Notes under the pieces: model-generated
Databases searched by the model: none
What the model was told of the DNA's origin: nothing
Seen by the model: the letters and a program-made list of their open reading frames with translations, nothing else
Assembly (NCBI GenBank): GCA_018384365.1
Contig: JAHAYX010000015.1
Location: 1 to 44,380 of the forward strand
From: Clostridiaceae bacterium
GTDB lineage: Bacteria; Bacillota; Clostridia; Oscillospirales; QAMX01
Direction of reading: 5' to 3'
Length of the DNA: 44,380 bases
Translations under genes and position numbers: made by a program
Shown: positions 10,560 to 18,059 of the stretch, piece by piece
How positions within the stretch are numbered: the first letter of the stretch is position 1
Layout: each line of letters starts with the position of its first letter

Positions 10560-11921
10560 ATGCTTAATTTTAAAAATATGTCTTTTGAGGAACTGCTAAA
10601 GCCGGATGGCTATGACTGTCCATGCGGGCGGCATCATGCTACTGCGGTGAAATTCTTAAAAATCGGCCGCGGCGTGATCGAAACTGTCCCGGAAGCGTTG
10701 AAAACATTGGGTGTCTCCTATCCCTTTGTGGTCTGTGACCAGAATACGTATCGGGCCGCCGGCGAACGCGTCGTTGAAATCCTGAAAAGGGCCGGAATCC
10801 CCTACGCGCTCTATGTGTTTGACGGCGCACATCCTGTAATGCCCTCGGAACGGGAGCTTGGCATCCTGGCCATGCGCTTTAACCACAGCTGCGACGTGGT
10901 GCTTGGCGTCGGCAGCGGCGTGATTAACGATCTCTGCAAAATGCTGGGCTTTACGGCGAATCGTCCCTGCGCGATCGTTGGCACGGCGCCGTCCATGGAC
11001 GGCTATGCTTCCAACTCCTCCGCCATGGAGCTGGAGGGCGTGAAGCTGACCATCTACAACAACGGTCCGGAGGCTGTCATCTGCGACACAGAGATTATGG
11101 CGCAGGCCCCCATGCGGATGCTCCGTGCCGGCTTTGGCGATATGATCGCCAAATATATTTCCATCTGCGAATGGCGCATTGCACATCTGATAACAGGTGA
11201 ATATTACTGTGAAGCCGTTGCCGATATGATGCGCGCGGCTGTTGCAAAAATCATGGCGTCCGTTGACGGGATCCTCGCGCGTGATCCGGATGCCGTCGGT
11301 GCAGTCGCGGAAGGACTGGTGCTCTCCGGCCTTGCCATGGCGTATTCAAATGTTTCCCGTCCCGCATCCGGAATCGAGCACCGTTTCTCACATATCTGGG
11401 AAATGATCAACATCGCGCGCGGCCGCTCCCTGGAACTGCACGGAATCCAGGTCGGCATCGGTTCCATGCTGACCTTTGAGCTGTATGAATACATTCGCAA
11501 AATCAAACCGGACCTGCAGCACGCCCGCGATGTGATTGCAGCCTTTGATCCCGCAGCCTGGGATGCCAAAATCAACCGCGTCTTTGGTGCTGTCGCAGGA
11601 GATGTTTTTGCCTCCGTGAAAAAATCGCGTCAAAACGAGGCTGACGTCCGCCTTGCCCATGCGGAAACCATTTGCGCGCATTGGGACGAAATTCTCGATA
11701 TCATCCATGCCGAAATGCCCGATATCCGGGTGATGTATGCCGCGGCACAGAAACTTGGCATGCCGGTGCGCCCCTGTGAAATCGACGTTTCCACTTCGGA
11801 TACCATGGACGCACTCGTCTGCTCGCACGATATCCGGGAACGCTATATCTGCACGTCCATGCTCTTTGATCTTGGTCTGCTGGAAGAAGCGGCGGAGTTT
11901 TTCCGCGGTCTTTTGGATTGA
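10560..11921 (+). CDS. sn-glycerol-1-phosphate dehydrogenase-family protein (EgsA/AraM-like)
   Basis: A 453-residue member of the iron-containing alcohol dehydrogenase/dehydroquinate-synthase-like superfamily. A nucleotide-binding glycine motif, Gly-Val-Gly-Ser-Gly-Val-Ile-Asn-Asp, is followed by Ala-Pro-Ser-Met-Asp-Gly-Tyr-Ala-Ser, characteristic of glycerol-1-phosphate dehydrogenases. Candidate metal-binding His residues lie in Gly-Ile-Glu-His-Arg-Phe-Ser-His and Leu-Glu-Leu-His-Gly. The family reduces dihydroxyacetone phosphate to sn-glycerol-1-phosphate; B. subtilis AraM is encoded in the arabinose operon. The role here is inferred from family and from the sugar locus, and another phosphorylated substrate is possible. 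AGAGG ten bases upstream selects the ATG at 10560 over a TTG at 10551. A strong terminator follows. Confidence 0.85.
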   Translation: MLNFKNMSFEELLKPDGYDCPCGRHHATAVKFLKIGRGVIETVPEALKTLGVSYPFVVCDQNTYRAAGERVVEILKRAGIPYALYVFDGAHPVMPSERELGILAMRFNHSCDVVLGVGSGVINDLCKMLGFTANRPCAIVGTAPSMDGYASNSSAMELEGVKLTIYNNGPEAVICDTEIMAQAPMRMLRAGFGDMIAKYISICEWRIAHLITGEYYCEAVADMMRAAVAKIMASVDGILARDPDAVGAVAEGLVLSGLAMAYSNVSRPASGIEHRFSHIWEMINIARGRSLELHGIQVGIGSMLTFELYEYIRKIKPDLQHARDVIAAFDPAAWDAKINRVFGAVAGDVFASVKKSRQNEADVRLAHAETICAHWDEILDIIHAEMPDIRVMYAAAQKLGMPVRPCEIDVSTSDTMDALVCSHDIRERYICTSMLFDLGLLEEAAEFFRGLLD

Positions 11922-11937
11922 TCCTGTAAACCAGCAA

Positions 11938-11970
11938 GGCCCCGATGGAATACCATCGGGGCCTTTTTTT
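11938..11970 (+). terminator. Strong rho-independent terminator
   Basis: A perfect 11-bp stem (GGCCCCGATGG at 11938-11948, CCATCGGGGCC at 11953-11963), an AATA loop and seven T residues. It ends the URO-D/G1PDH-like unit. The hairpin also lies just past the stop of the convergent minus-strand gene. Confidence 0.95.
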
Positions 11971-12643
11971 ATGTTTCCGCTTTCACATCCGGTTCTCCCA
12001 CCAGATCATAGCACATATCCACGATCATGGTCGTGATCGTACTGACATAAAAATCCTCATATTTTTCATCCGGCATATACTTCATCACCAGATAAATGTC
12101 CCGCGTTTCCGTAACACCGTTCCACAGGGCGGTATCATTCAGGCGCAGCCGGTATTCGTCCTCGCTTTTGATCCCGAAAAATGCCAGATCACGCAGAGCC
12201 TCGCGTTCCATCAGGCAGGAATAACCGTACTCGTCCGTGATAAAGCATACCACATCGTCATCAGTAAGGGCTTTATCGAGCGTATTATAGGCCGTGCGCT
12301 CCGAAGTGGTCAGGGGATCCTGCACGAGCTTCAGCGTTTTCGGCTCCATATACACAACGTCGTCACTGTCCACATCGATGATGTACTCATACAGATTATC
12401 GCAGAGCGTTTTAAAATGTGTTTCGTCCAATTCCTGTTCCACGCAAAAATAAATTTTCACATCCGGCTGCACCGTTTTCATGGAAAAATAGAGTGCCACA
12501 ATAAACACCACGGCAGCCACTATGACGATCAGATAAGAACGATAGTAATAACCATAATTTAAAATCCAGGAAAAGAAGCCTTTTTTCTTAATATGACCGT
12601 TTTCATCAATATATTCATTCTTGGCAAGCTTTCGTTTCGTCAT
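11969..12643 (-). CDS. Membrane-anchored protein of unknown function
   Basis: A 224-residue protein with a Lys-rich cytoplasmic N-terminus (about 1-30), one hydrophobic segment (Tyr-Leu-Ile-Val-Ile-Val-Ala-Ala-Val-Val-Phe-Ile-Val-Ala-Leu, about 38-53) and an acidic extracytoplasmic domain of about 165 residues rich in Asp, Glu and Tyr. No catalytic motif is recognised. The layout resembles single-pass clostridial proteins with a periplasm-like substrate-binding domain, but I cannot assign a family. The ATG at 12643 is chosen because AAAGGTGG sits six bases upstream; the GTG at 12661 would place that site inside the gene. It is monocistronic, with its own promoter. Confidence 0.75.
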   Translation of the reverse strand: MTKRKLAKNEYIDENGHIKKKGFFSWILNYGYYYRSYLIVIVAAVVFIVALYFSMKTVQPDVKIYFCVEQELDETHFKTLCDNLYEYIIDVDSDDVVYMEPKTLKLVQDPLTTSERTAYNTLDKALTDDDVVCFITDEYGYSCLMEREALRDLAFFGIKSEDEYRLRLNDTALWNGVTETRDIYLVMKYMPDEKYEDFYVSTITTMIVDMCYDLVGEPDVKAET

Positions 12644-12686
12644 GATAAACCACCTTTTCACGCGCGGGGCGTAAAATCACTTTTTT

Positions 12687-12715
12687 ATTATAGCTGATTT
12701 TTTTCGCAAAGTAAA
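12687..12715 (-). promoter_or_regulatory. Sigma-A-type promoter of the membrane-anchored unknown
   Basis: On the minus strand, TTTACT (12710-12715), a 17-base spacer and a perfect TATAAT (12687-12692), about 45 bases upstream of the ATG. Confidence 0.6.
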
Positions 12716-12824
12716 CAAACAAAATGTCAACAGATTGCAAACCGCGGAAAAGACGGCGGATTTTTCTTTTTTTGGCGCATCGTACATAAAGCGGCAGAAA
12801 ATGACGCAAGCTATTCCGTAGAAT

Positions 12825-12849
12825 AGGAACAGAGACAGCGAAGTGAAAT
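12825..12849 (+). promoter_or_regulatory. Possible sigma-H-type promoter of the spoIIA operon
   Basis: AGGAACA (12825-12831) and GTGAAAT (12843-12849), 11 bases apart, resemble the sigma-H pattern (AGGA-rich -35, GAAT -10), with one mismatch in the -10. It sits about 40 bases upstream of spoIIAA. In Bacillus the spoIIA operon is sigma-H-dependent; the assignment here is by analogy. Confidence 0.35.
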
Positions 12850-12887
12850 GATTCTAATTCCCGCTACCATTTTTGAAAAGGAGTTTG

Positions 12888-13211
12888 ATGTTCATGGATT
12901 ACCGGATTGACGAAACGACCGCGATCGTGGCAATCGGCGGCGAGCTGGATCACCACAGCCTGCGCGAGACCTCCATGGCGGTCAACCGTATTATCGATAC
13001 GTATCTGCCAAAAACGCTGGTTCTGGATATGGGCGGCGTGCGCTTTATGGACAGTTCCGGCCTGGCGCTTGTCATCGGAGGAAGCAGGAAAATGTCGGAG
13101 CTCAACGGACGCGTGATCATCCGGAATGTTCCGCCGCAGCCGATGAAAGTTTTGAATGCGGCGGGAATTTCCCGTTTCGTGACAATTGAACACACAGGAA
13201 AGGTGGTGTAA
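12888..13211 (+). CDS. spoIIAA: Anti-sigma F factor antagonist SpoIIAA
   Basis: A STAS-domain protein of about 107 residues. The segment Leu-Val-Leu-Asp-Met-Gly-Gly-Val-Arg-Phe-Met-Asp-Ser-Ser-Gly-Leu carries the DSSG motif, whose serine SpoIIAB phosphorylates. Unphosphorylated SpoIIAA releases sigma-F from SpoIIAB in the forespore. AAGGAG lies just upstream of two closely spaced ATGs (12888 and 12894); either may be used, giving 107 or 105 residues. It is the first gene of the classical spoIIAA-spoIIAB-sigF order, and the next start follows by five bases. Its presence indicates a lineage with sporulation genes. Confidence 0.93.
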   Translation: MFMDYRIDETTAIVAIGGELDHHSLRETSMAVNRIIDTYLPKTLVLDMGGVRFMDSSGLALVIGGSRKMSELNGRVIIRNVPPQPMKVLNAAGISRFVTIEHTGKVV

Positions 13212-13215
13212 AAAA

Positions 13216-13644
13216 ATGAAAAAGCACGACAAAATGAAGCTGGAAATCGAGAGCAAGTCGATTAACGAAGGCTTTGCACGCGCCGCTGTTGCCGCGTTTG
13301 CCGCGCGGCTGGATCCCAGTCTGGAGGAACTCGGCGACATCAAAACCGCTGTCAGTGAGGCCGTGACCAACTGCATCGTCCACGCCTATCCGGATTCGAT
13401 CGGACTCGTCCAAATCAACTGCCGGGTATTTGAGGACTACATAGAAATCAAAATCCGTGATTATGGGCGCGGGATAGCAGATATTGCGCGGGCGCGCGAA
13501 CCCATGTATACAACAGGCGGCTCCGATCGCTCCGGCATGGGCTTTACCGTGATGGAAAGCTTTATGGATGAACTTCGCGTCCGTTCGCGGGAAGGCATCG
13601 GCACAACCGTGACCATGCAAAAACGCATAAAACCCAGAAAATGA
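13216..13644 (+). CDS. spoIIAB: Anti-sigma F factor / serine kinase SpoIIAB
   Basis: A 142-residue GHKL-type ATPase/kinase that binds sigma-F and phosphorylates SpoIIAA. The N-box Ser-Glu-Ala-Val-Thr-Asn-Cys-Ile-Val-His-Ala-Tyr, the G1 box Asp-Tyr-Gly-Arg-Gly-Ile and the lid/G2 segment Ser-Gly-Met-Gly-Phe-Thr-Val-Met-Glu are intact. The ATG at 13216 follows AGGTGG, which overlaps the end of spoIIAA. The stop overlaps the sigF start as ATGA, so the two are translationally coupled. Length is normal for the family. Confidence 0.95.
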   Translation: MKKHDKMKLEIESKSINEGFARAAVAAFAARLDPSLEELGDIKTAVSEAVTNCIVHAYPDSIGLVQINCRVFEDYIEIKIRDYGRGIADIARAREPMYTTGGSDRSGMGFTVMESFMDELRVRSREGIGTTVTMQKRIKPRK

Positions 13645-14354
13645 GCGAATATGCGGAAAACGGGGCCTTGGTGCTTCGTGCCCAGCAGGGCGACGAGAAT
13701 GCCTTTGCCCAGCTGATCAATGAAAATACCGGGCTGATCTGGAGTATTGCCCGGCGCTATTTCGGCCGTGGCTGCGACGCAGAAGATCTCTATCAACTGG
13801 GCTGCGTCGGCTTCATCAAGGCCGTGCGCGGTTATGACCCAGCCTTCGGCACACAGTTTTCCACCTACGCTGTGCCTAAAATTGCCGGTGAAATCCGGCG
13901 TTTTCTGCGTGATGACGGTCCGGTCAAGGTCAGCCGCGGCACAAAGGAGACCGGCGCCCGCCTGATGCGGATTAAGGCCGAGCTGGAGGCAAAGCTTGGC
14001 CGGGAAGCACGGCTTTCGGAGCTTTCTGCGGAATCCGGCCTTTCGCCGGAAGATATCGCCGTTTGCGAGCTGGCCTCCTCCCCTGTCCAGTCGCTGCAGC
14101 AGCCGCTGGGCGAGGAAGGGTTTGCACTGGAGAGTACGATCGGCGGCGACAGTATCGAAAACACGATTGTCGAGCGTACTGCCCTGCGCAGCGCGCTGCG
14201 GGAACTGCCGGAACGGGAACGCTGCGTCCTGCTGCTGCGGTATTACCGCGGGATGACGCAGGAACGTGTTGCCCGTGCGCTGGACGTATCACAGGTGCAG
14301 GTTTCGCGCATCGAACGACGCGCGATCGGTATGCTGCGGGAAAAAATCGGCTGA
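13641..14354 (+). CDS. sigF: RNA polymerase sporulation sigma factor SigF
   Basis: A 237-residue sigma-70-family factor. Region 2 carries Asp-Leu-Tyr-Gln-Leu-Gly-Cys-Val-Gly-Phe-Ile-Lys-Ala and Thr-Gln-Phe-Ser-Thr-Tyr-Ala-Val-Pro-Lys-Ile. Region 3 follows, and region 4 ends in the helix-turn-helix Met-Thr-Gln-Glu-Arg-Val-Ala-Arg-Ala-Leu-Asp-Val-Ser-Gln-Val-Gln-Val-Ser. SigF drives the first forespore-specific transcription. Its position in a coupled operon with the anti-sigma factor and its antagonist distinguishes it from the similar SigG. A terminator follows directly. Confidence 0.95.
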   Translation: MSEYAENGALVLRAQQGDENAFAQLINENTGLIWSIARRYFGRGCDAEDLYQLGCVGFIKAVRGYDPAFGTQFSTYAVPKIAGEIRRFLRDDGPVKVSRGTKETGARLMRIKAELEAKLGREARLSELSAESGLSPEDIAVCELASSPVQSLQQPLGEEGFALESTIGGDSIENTIVERTALRSALRELPERERCVLLLRYYRGMTQERVARALDVSQVQVSRIERRAIGMLREKIG

Positions 14355-14387
14355 AACAGGCTTATCCCCTGCTTCGGCCTGTTTTTT
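14354..14387 (+). terminator. Terminator of the spoIIA operon
   Basis: AAACAGGC (14354-14361) pairs with GCCTGTTT (14377-14384) around a 15-base loop and runs into a T-tract, directly after the sigF stop. Confidence 0.8.
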
Positions 14388-14391
14388 ACCA

Positions 14392-14420
14392 TTGACAAGT
14401 ACGTCCGTTTGCGTCAGAAT
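14392..14420 (+). promoter_or_regulatory. Sigma-A-type promoter of the PHP-domain gene
   Basis: A perfect TTGACA (14392-14397), a 17-base spacer and CAGAAT (14415-14420), just after the spoIIA terminator and about 30 bases before the ATG. Confidence 0.7.
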
Positions 14421-14449
14421 AGAGAAAACGCGATAAGGAAGTGACGCAG

Positions 14450-15457
14450 ATGCGGCAGTACCTTCTGCCTGAAGGCGGACAGTTTTATAAAGCAAACCTG
14501 CACTCTCACTCTACCGTCTCCGATGGCACACTGACGCCTGCCGAGATGAAGCAGGCGTATATGGCGCATGGATACAGTATTCTGGCCTATACCGACCACG
14601 AAATCCTTGCGGATCACTCAGGACTCTCGGATGAGCGGTTTCTGGCAATCACCGCTTACGAGCTCTCCGTCAATGAGCGGGGCGACAAACCCTGGCCGCA
14701 AAAGCAAACCTGCCACCTCAATCTGTATGCACGCGATCCGCACAATACCACGCAGGTCTGTTTTCATCCGGAACAGTACTATTTCTGCGGAGAAGACGTT
14801 TACGGCAAGATCAAATATGTCGGAGAACCTTATCTGCGGGAGCATACGCCGGAATGTATCAACGATATAATCCGTACCGCACGCGAAAACGGCTTTCTTG
14901 TGGCCTATAATCACCCGCACTGGTCGCGTGAGGATCCGCGCGATTACTTAAACTACGAGGGAATGTTTGCAATGGAGATTTACAATCACGGCAGCAATTC
15001 CGTCGGAGTTTTTGAATATGACATTCAGGCTTATGACCTGATGCTGCGCGCCGGAAAACGGATTTTCTGCTCCATGACAGATGACAATCACAACAAAAAC
15101 CCGCATGGGCTGTATACGGATTCCTTCGGTGGATTTGATATGATAAAGGCGCCGTCCCTTACCTATGACGCCATCATTCATGCGCTTGAAAACGGCGATT
15201 TCTATGCATCCCAGGGGCCGGAGATTTATGAGCTCTATCTGGAGGACGGCGTCGTCCACATCAAATGCTCCCCCGCCAAATATATTTCCTATGCGGCCGG
15301 TGTTCGCCGGAATGCAGCACGCTTTGGCAATGAGGATTCCCTCACCGAGGCCTCGTTTGAGGTGGATCCCGGGGACATCTTCTTCCGGATCAGCGTTGTG
15401 GATGAGAAGGGTCTGCACGCGGACACACACGCTTATTTCCTGGACAGCCTGCAGTAA
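14450..15457 (+). CDS. PHP-domain metal-dependent phosphoesterase
   Basis: A 335-residue protein. The polymerase-and-histidinol-phosphatase (PHP) motifs appear in order: Asn-Leu-His-Ser-His-Ser near residue 20, Tyr-Thr-Asp-His-Glu near 48, Asn-His-Pro-His-Trp near 155 and Asp-Asp-Asn-His near 215, supplying the His/Asp metal ligands. Family members hydrolyse phosphoesters with two or three metal ions; the substrate here is unknown. No signal peptide is seen. The ATG at 14450 has AAGGAAGTGA upstream, whereas a GTG at 14441 would overlap that site. The gene is single, with its own promoter and terminator, between the spoIIA operon and the convergent SGNH gene. Confidence 0.85.
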   Translation: MRQYLLPEGGQFYKANLHSHSTVSDGTLTPAEMKQAYMAHGYSILAYTDHEILADHSGLSDERFLAITAYELSVNERGDKPWPQKQTCHLNLYARDPHNTTQVCFHPEQYYFCGEDVYGKIKYVGEPYLREHTPECINDIIRTARENGFLVAYNHPHWSREDPRDYLNYEGMFAMEIYNHGSNSVGVFEYDIQAYDLMLRAGKRIFCSMTDDNHNKNPHGLYTDSFGGFDMIKAPSLTYDAIIHALENGDFYASQGPEIYELYLEDGVVHIKCSPAKYISYAAGVRRNAARFGNEDSLTEASFEVDPGDIFFRISVVDEKGLHADTHAYFLDSLQ

Positions 15458-15465
15458 GAACCCCC

Positions 15466-15498
15466 CCCCCGCACTCTGCTCGAGTGCGGGGGTTTTTT
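15466..15498 (+). terminator. Strong terminator preceded by a C-tract
   Basis: CCCCCGCACTC (15466-15476) pairs with GAGTGCGGGGG (15482-15492) around a 5-base loop, then six T residues. The 5' arm is part of an uninterrupted run of ten C (15461-15470), so the base count may vary by slippage. Confidence 0.92.
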
Positions 15499-15502
15499 GC
15501 TG

Positions 15503-16591
15503 TTATCTGCCCAACGCTGCAAGTACCGTCTGCGCGTACAGACGAACGGAAAAGTCATTGGGATGGTTGATGCAGTTTCCCGTCAGTTCATAATATGTCT
15601 TTCCGCGATGCAGAAGTTCCTCTGAAATCTCATGCACCGGCGCGACAGTGATTCCGGTCTCAGCGTGCGCAAGGTCCCACAGCGCCGCCTCCTGCTGCGC
15701 CAGTTTGTTTTCGGCAAGTCCGGCAATTTCCGTATTGGGTACCATGGGCGAAACCAGAAGGAAATCACATTCCGGCGCTTCCGCGCGAATCGTATGGATG
15801 ATCGCCTCGATCTGAGAGCGGTACAGCGTCGCCGGATCGCGCAGACTGTTCATGCCAAAGCCCAAAATGACCAGATCCGGATGTTGCGGGCAGACCAATT
15901 CGGCAGCGTGTTCCACGCCCCAGACCGTGGTGGATCCGCCTGCCCCGCGGTTCGTTTTCCGGATGTCTGCCTGCGGGTATGCGGCGCGCAGCCCGCGCGT
16001 TACCAGTTCCGGCCAGGAAGGAACGTATGGCGGACGGTTGATGCGGAGCGGGAACGCACGGCAGTCACGCATATTGATGACTTCTTCGTCACATCCGCTG
16101 GCCTCCCAGCCTGCCGTGATGCTGTCGCCGTAAAACAGGAGATTGAATGGGCCGCCCGCCTGCAGTTTTTTCAGGCTGTGGGTCAGCGCGGCGCTTCCGT
16201 CCGCCGGTTTGGCGCCTTCCCAGAGCGCATCATGCGTGTAGGTAACCAGAATCTGATACTGATAAACGGTCGGCGATATGGCCATATACCGGTTTCCGTC
16301 CGCAAGGCGAAGCCATGCCGTTTCTTTTGCGCCATCATACACTTTACAGTATTCCGCGCGCGGGAGAATCGGGATACGGGAGTCCGGCGTCCTGATCAGT
16401 CTGCCGTTTTGCACGGCATAGTCGCGCCCCTCCTGATATTGTATGGTGCAGTCATGCGAAGTTACGGATTCGATAGCTTTCGGCGGGAAAAGCAGCTGTC
16501 CGCCGGAAAGGCTTCCGTCGTCCTGTTCGGCAAAGCATACCGGTTCCATTAAAATGCGTTTCGTTTCCCAGATTTTTTCGGTCCATTCCAT
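15503..16591 (-). CDS. SGNH/GDSL-type hydrolase (probable carbohydrate esterase)
   Basis: A 362-residue protein with an N-terminal beta-rich domain (about 1-140) and an SGNH hydrolase domain (about 145-362). Block I is Phe-Tyr-Gly-Asp-Ser-Ile-Thr with the nucleophile Ser, block II includes Gly-Ala-Gly-Gly-Ser-Thr, block III is Gly-Phe-Gly-Met-Asn-Ser, and near the C-terminus Asn-His-Pro-Asn-Asp carries the likely catalytic His. Such two-domain SGNH enzymes commonly deacetylate sugars. No signal peptide is seen, so a cytoplasmic role on imported, acetylated oligosaccharides is plausible. AAAGGATG lies upstream of the ATG. It is the last gene of the long minus-strand run. Confidence 0.85.
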   Translation of the reverse strand: MEWTEKIWETKRILMEPVCFAEQDDGSLSGGQLLFPPKAIESVTSHDCTIQYQEGRDYAVQNGRLIRTPDSRIPILPRAEYCKVYDGAKETAWLRLADGNRYMAISPTVYQYQILVTYTHDALWEGAKPADGSAALTHSLKKLQAGGPFNLLFYGDSITAGWEASGCDEEVINMRDCRAFPLRINRPPYVPSWPELVTRGLRAAYPQADIRKTNRGAGGSTTVWGVEHAAELVCPQHPDLVILGFGMNSLRDPATLYRSQIEAIIHTIRAEAPECDFLLVSPMVPNTEIAGLAENKLAQQEAALWDLAHAETGITVAPVHEISEELLHRGKTYYELTGNCINHPNDFSVRLYAQTVLAALGR

Positions 16592-16631
16592 TTACAAATC
16601 ATCCTTTCCAAGAACATTCAGGTGATTTTTA

Positions 16632-17168
16632 TTAGTTTTTCAAAAGCGCAGCCCGTTCGCGATAATCCGGAAGCACCTGTGCTATCAGGCCGTAAAATGC
16701 GCGGCTATGATTTTTATGGACGATGTGCGCCAGTTCATGCACCACAACATAGTCGATCGCTGCCGCCGGATAGCGCATCAGGCGCCATGCAAAACACAGC
16801 CCGTTCTCCGGGCCGCAGCTTCCGAAGCGCTTGCGGGCAGAGGTGATTTTCACCCAGGCAGGTTCCACGTGCATCACTGCCGCGTAATAGGCCACACGCT
16901 GCGGCAGATATTCCCGCGCACGCCGCTTCAGTTCCTCGGCTTCTTCCTCATCCGGTTCCGGATAGCGCTGCGCAAGACGATGCTGATGTTCGAGCTTTTG
17001 CAGAATCCAGTCCCGGTGCCGCTTTAAAAACATCTCTATTTCGGCGCGCGGCATACGCTGCGGCGCACGGACAACCACAGTTTCCTCCCGCGTCACCTCA
17101 ACCGACACGGTGCGGCGCGCAGAACGGATCAATTCATAGGAAAAGTCCGGTTTCGCTCCACAAGGCAC
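16632..17168 (-). CDS. YgjP-like (DUF45) zinc metallopeptidase-domain protein
   Basis: A 178-residue protein of the YgjP/SprT-like DUF45 family. The zinc site is Val-Val-His-Glu-Leu-Ala-His-Ile near residue 145, with a further His in Lys-Asn-His-Ser-Arg-Ala-Phe; the upstream Arg-Lys-Arg-Phe-Gly-Ser-Cys segment is also typical. The function is uncharacterised in most species, with proteolysis inferred. The GTG at 17168 has GAGG five or six bases upstream and overlaps the end of the YhcC-like gene by 35 bases, suggesting coupling. No later start preserves the family's N-terminal Leu-Ile-Arg-Ser-Ala-Arg-Arg segment. Confidence 0.85.
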   Translation of the reverse strand: MPCGAKPDFSYELIRSARRTVSVEVTREETVVVRAPQRMPRAEIEMFLKRHRDWILQKLEHQHRLAQRYPEPDEEEAEELKRRAREYLPQRVAYYAAVMHVEPAWVKITSARKRFGSCGPENGLCFAWRLMRYPAAAIDYVVVHELAHIVHKNHSRAFYGLIAQVLPDYRERAALLKN

Positions 17169-18057
17169 CTTGCCTCACATCCTCCTGCTCAAAATAAGCC
17201 TGAATCCGGTTCAGTACGCGCTTTTTATCGGCGCTCCACAAGGGGGCGATCAGATTGCGCTTCGCGCCGTCCCCCGTCAGGCGGTGAATCACCATATCCT
17301 TCGGCAGTCTGCGTATGCAGCCTGCCAACAGCTCGGCATATTTCTCCAGCGTCAGCGTCGGAAAGGCACCGGCGGCATATTCCTCCGCCAGATCTGCATC
17401 CCGCAGGACGTGCAGTAATTGCAGTTTGATGCCCTGTACGCCGCTTTTCCCGATATAGGCGGCGGTTTCGTACATCATACGCGGTGTTTCAAAGGGCAGT
17501 CCGAGTATCATGTGCGTAATAACTTCCAGGCCCGCCGCACGCAGACGCTCCACACAGGCGTCGTAGCACGCAAGGTCGTACCCGCGTCGGATATACGCCG
17601 CGCTGGCAGGATGGATCGTTTGCAGGCCAAGTTCTATCCAAACAGGCTTCCGGGCATTCAGGCGGCACAGCAGTGCCAGCACATCGTCCGGAATACAGTC
17701 CGGCCGTGTGGCAATGGAGAGCGCCACAACCTCCTCCGGAGCCATAGCAGCCCGGTAAAGCGGTTCCAGGACATAGGCCGGCGCATACGTATTGGTAAAG
17801 CTTTGAAAATAGGCAATGTATTTTGCCTGTTTTACCTTCCCGGCCACCACGCGGCGCGCTGCGGCCAGCTGCGCAGTAATGTCCGGGCCGCTGCAAACGG
17901 CAAAATCGCCCGAACCGCTGCGGCTGCAAAAAATACAGCCGCGCGTTCCGAGCGTACCGTCACGGTTCGGGCAGGTCATGCCGCCATCCAGCGCCAGTTT
18001 GTAAACCTTGCACCCGAATCGTTCCTTCAGATAACTGTTCAGTGTACGATAACGCAT
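17134..18057 (-). CDS. TIGR01212-family (YhcC-like) radical SAM protein
   Basis: A 307-residue protein. Cys29, Cys41 and Cys44 in the segment Met-Thr-Cys-Pro-Asn-Arg-Asp-Gly ... Gly-Cys-Ile-Phe-Cys form the expected 4Fe-4S site of this family, in which the spacing differs from the CxxxCxxC of most radical SAM enzymes. Phe-Gln-Ser-Phe-Thr-Asn-Thr-Tyr and Ile-Glu-Leu-Gly-Leu-Gln-Thr are further family signatures. The reaction is not established. It starts two bases after the ABC permease stop with no clear ribosome-binding site, so it is probably translated by coupling. Confidence 0.9.
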   Translation of the reverse strand: MRYRTLNSYLKERFGCKVYKLALDGGMTCPNRDGTLGTRGCIFCSRSGSGDFAVCSGPDITAQLAAARRVVAGKVKQAKYIAYFQSFTNTYAPAYVLEPLYRAAMAPEEVVALSIATRPDCIPDDVLALLCRLNARKPVWIELGLQTIHPASAAYIRRGYDLACYDACVERLRAAGLEVITHMILGLPFETPRMMYETAAYIGKSGVQGIKLQLLHVLRDADLAEEYAAGAFPTLTLEKYAELLAGCIRRLPKDMVIHRLTGDGAKRNLIAPLWSADKKRVLNRIQAYFEQEDVRQGALWSETGLFL

Positions 18058-18059
18058 TC

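Noticed and set aside
15461-15470. Run of ten C as a phase-variation tract
   Set aside because: It lies after the stop codon in a terminator, so changes in length would not alter a protein.
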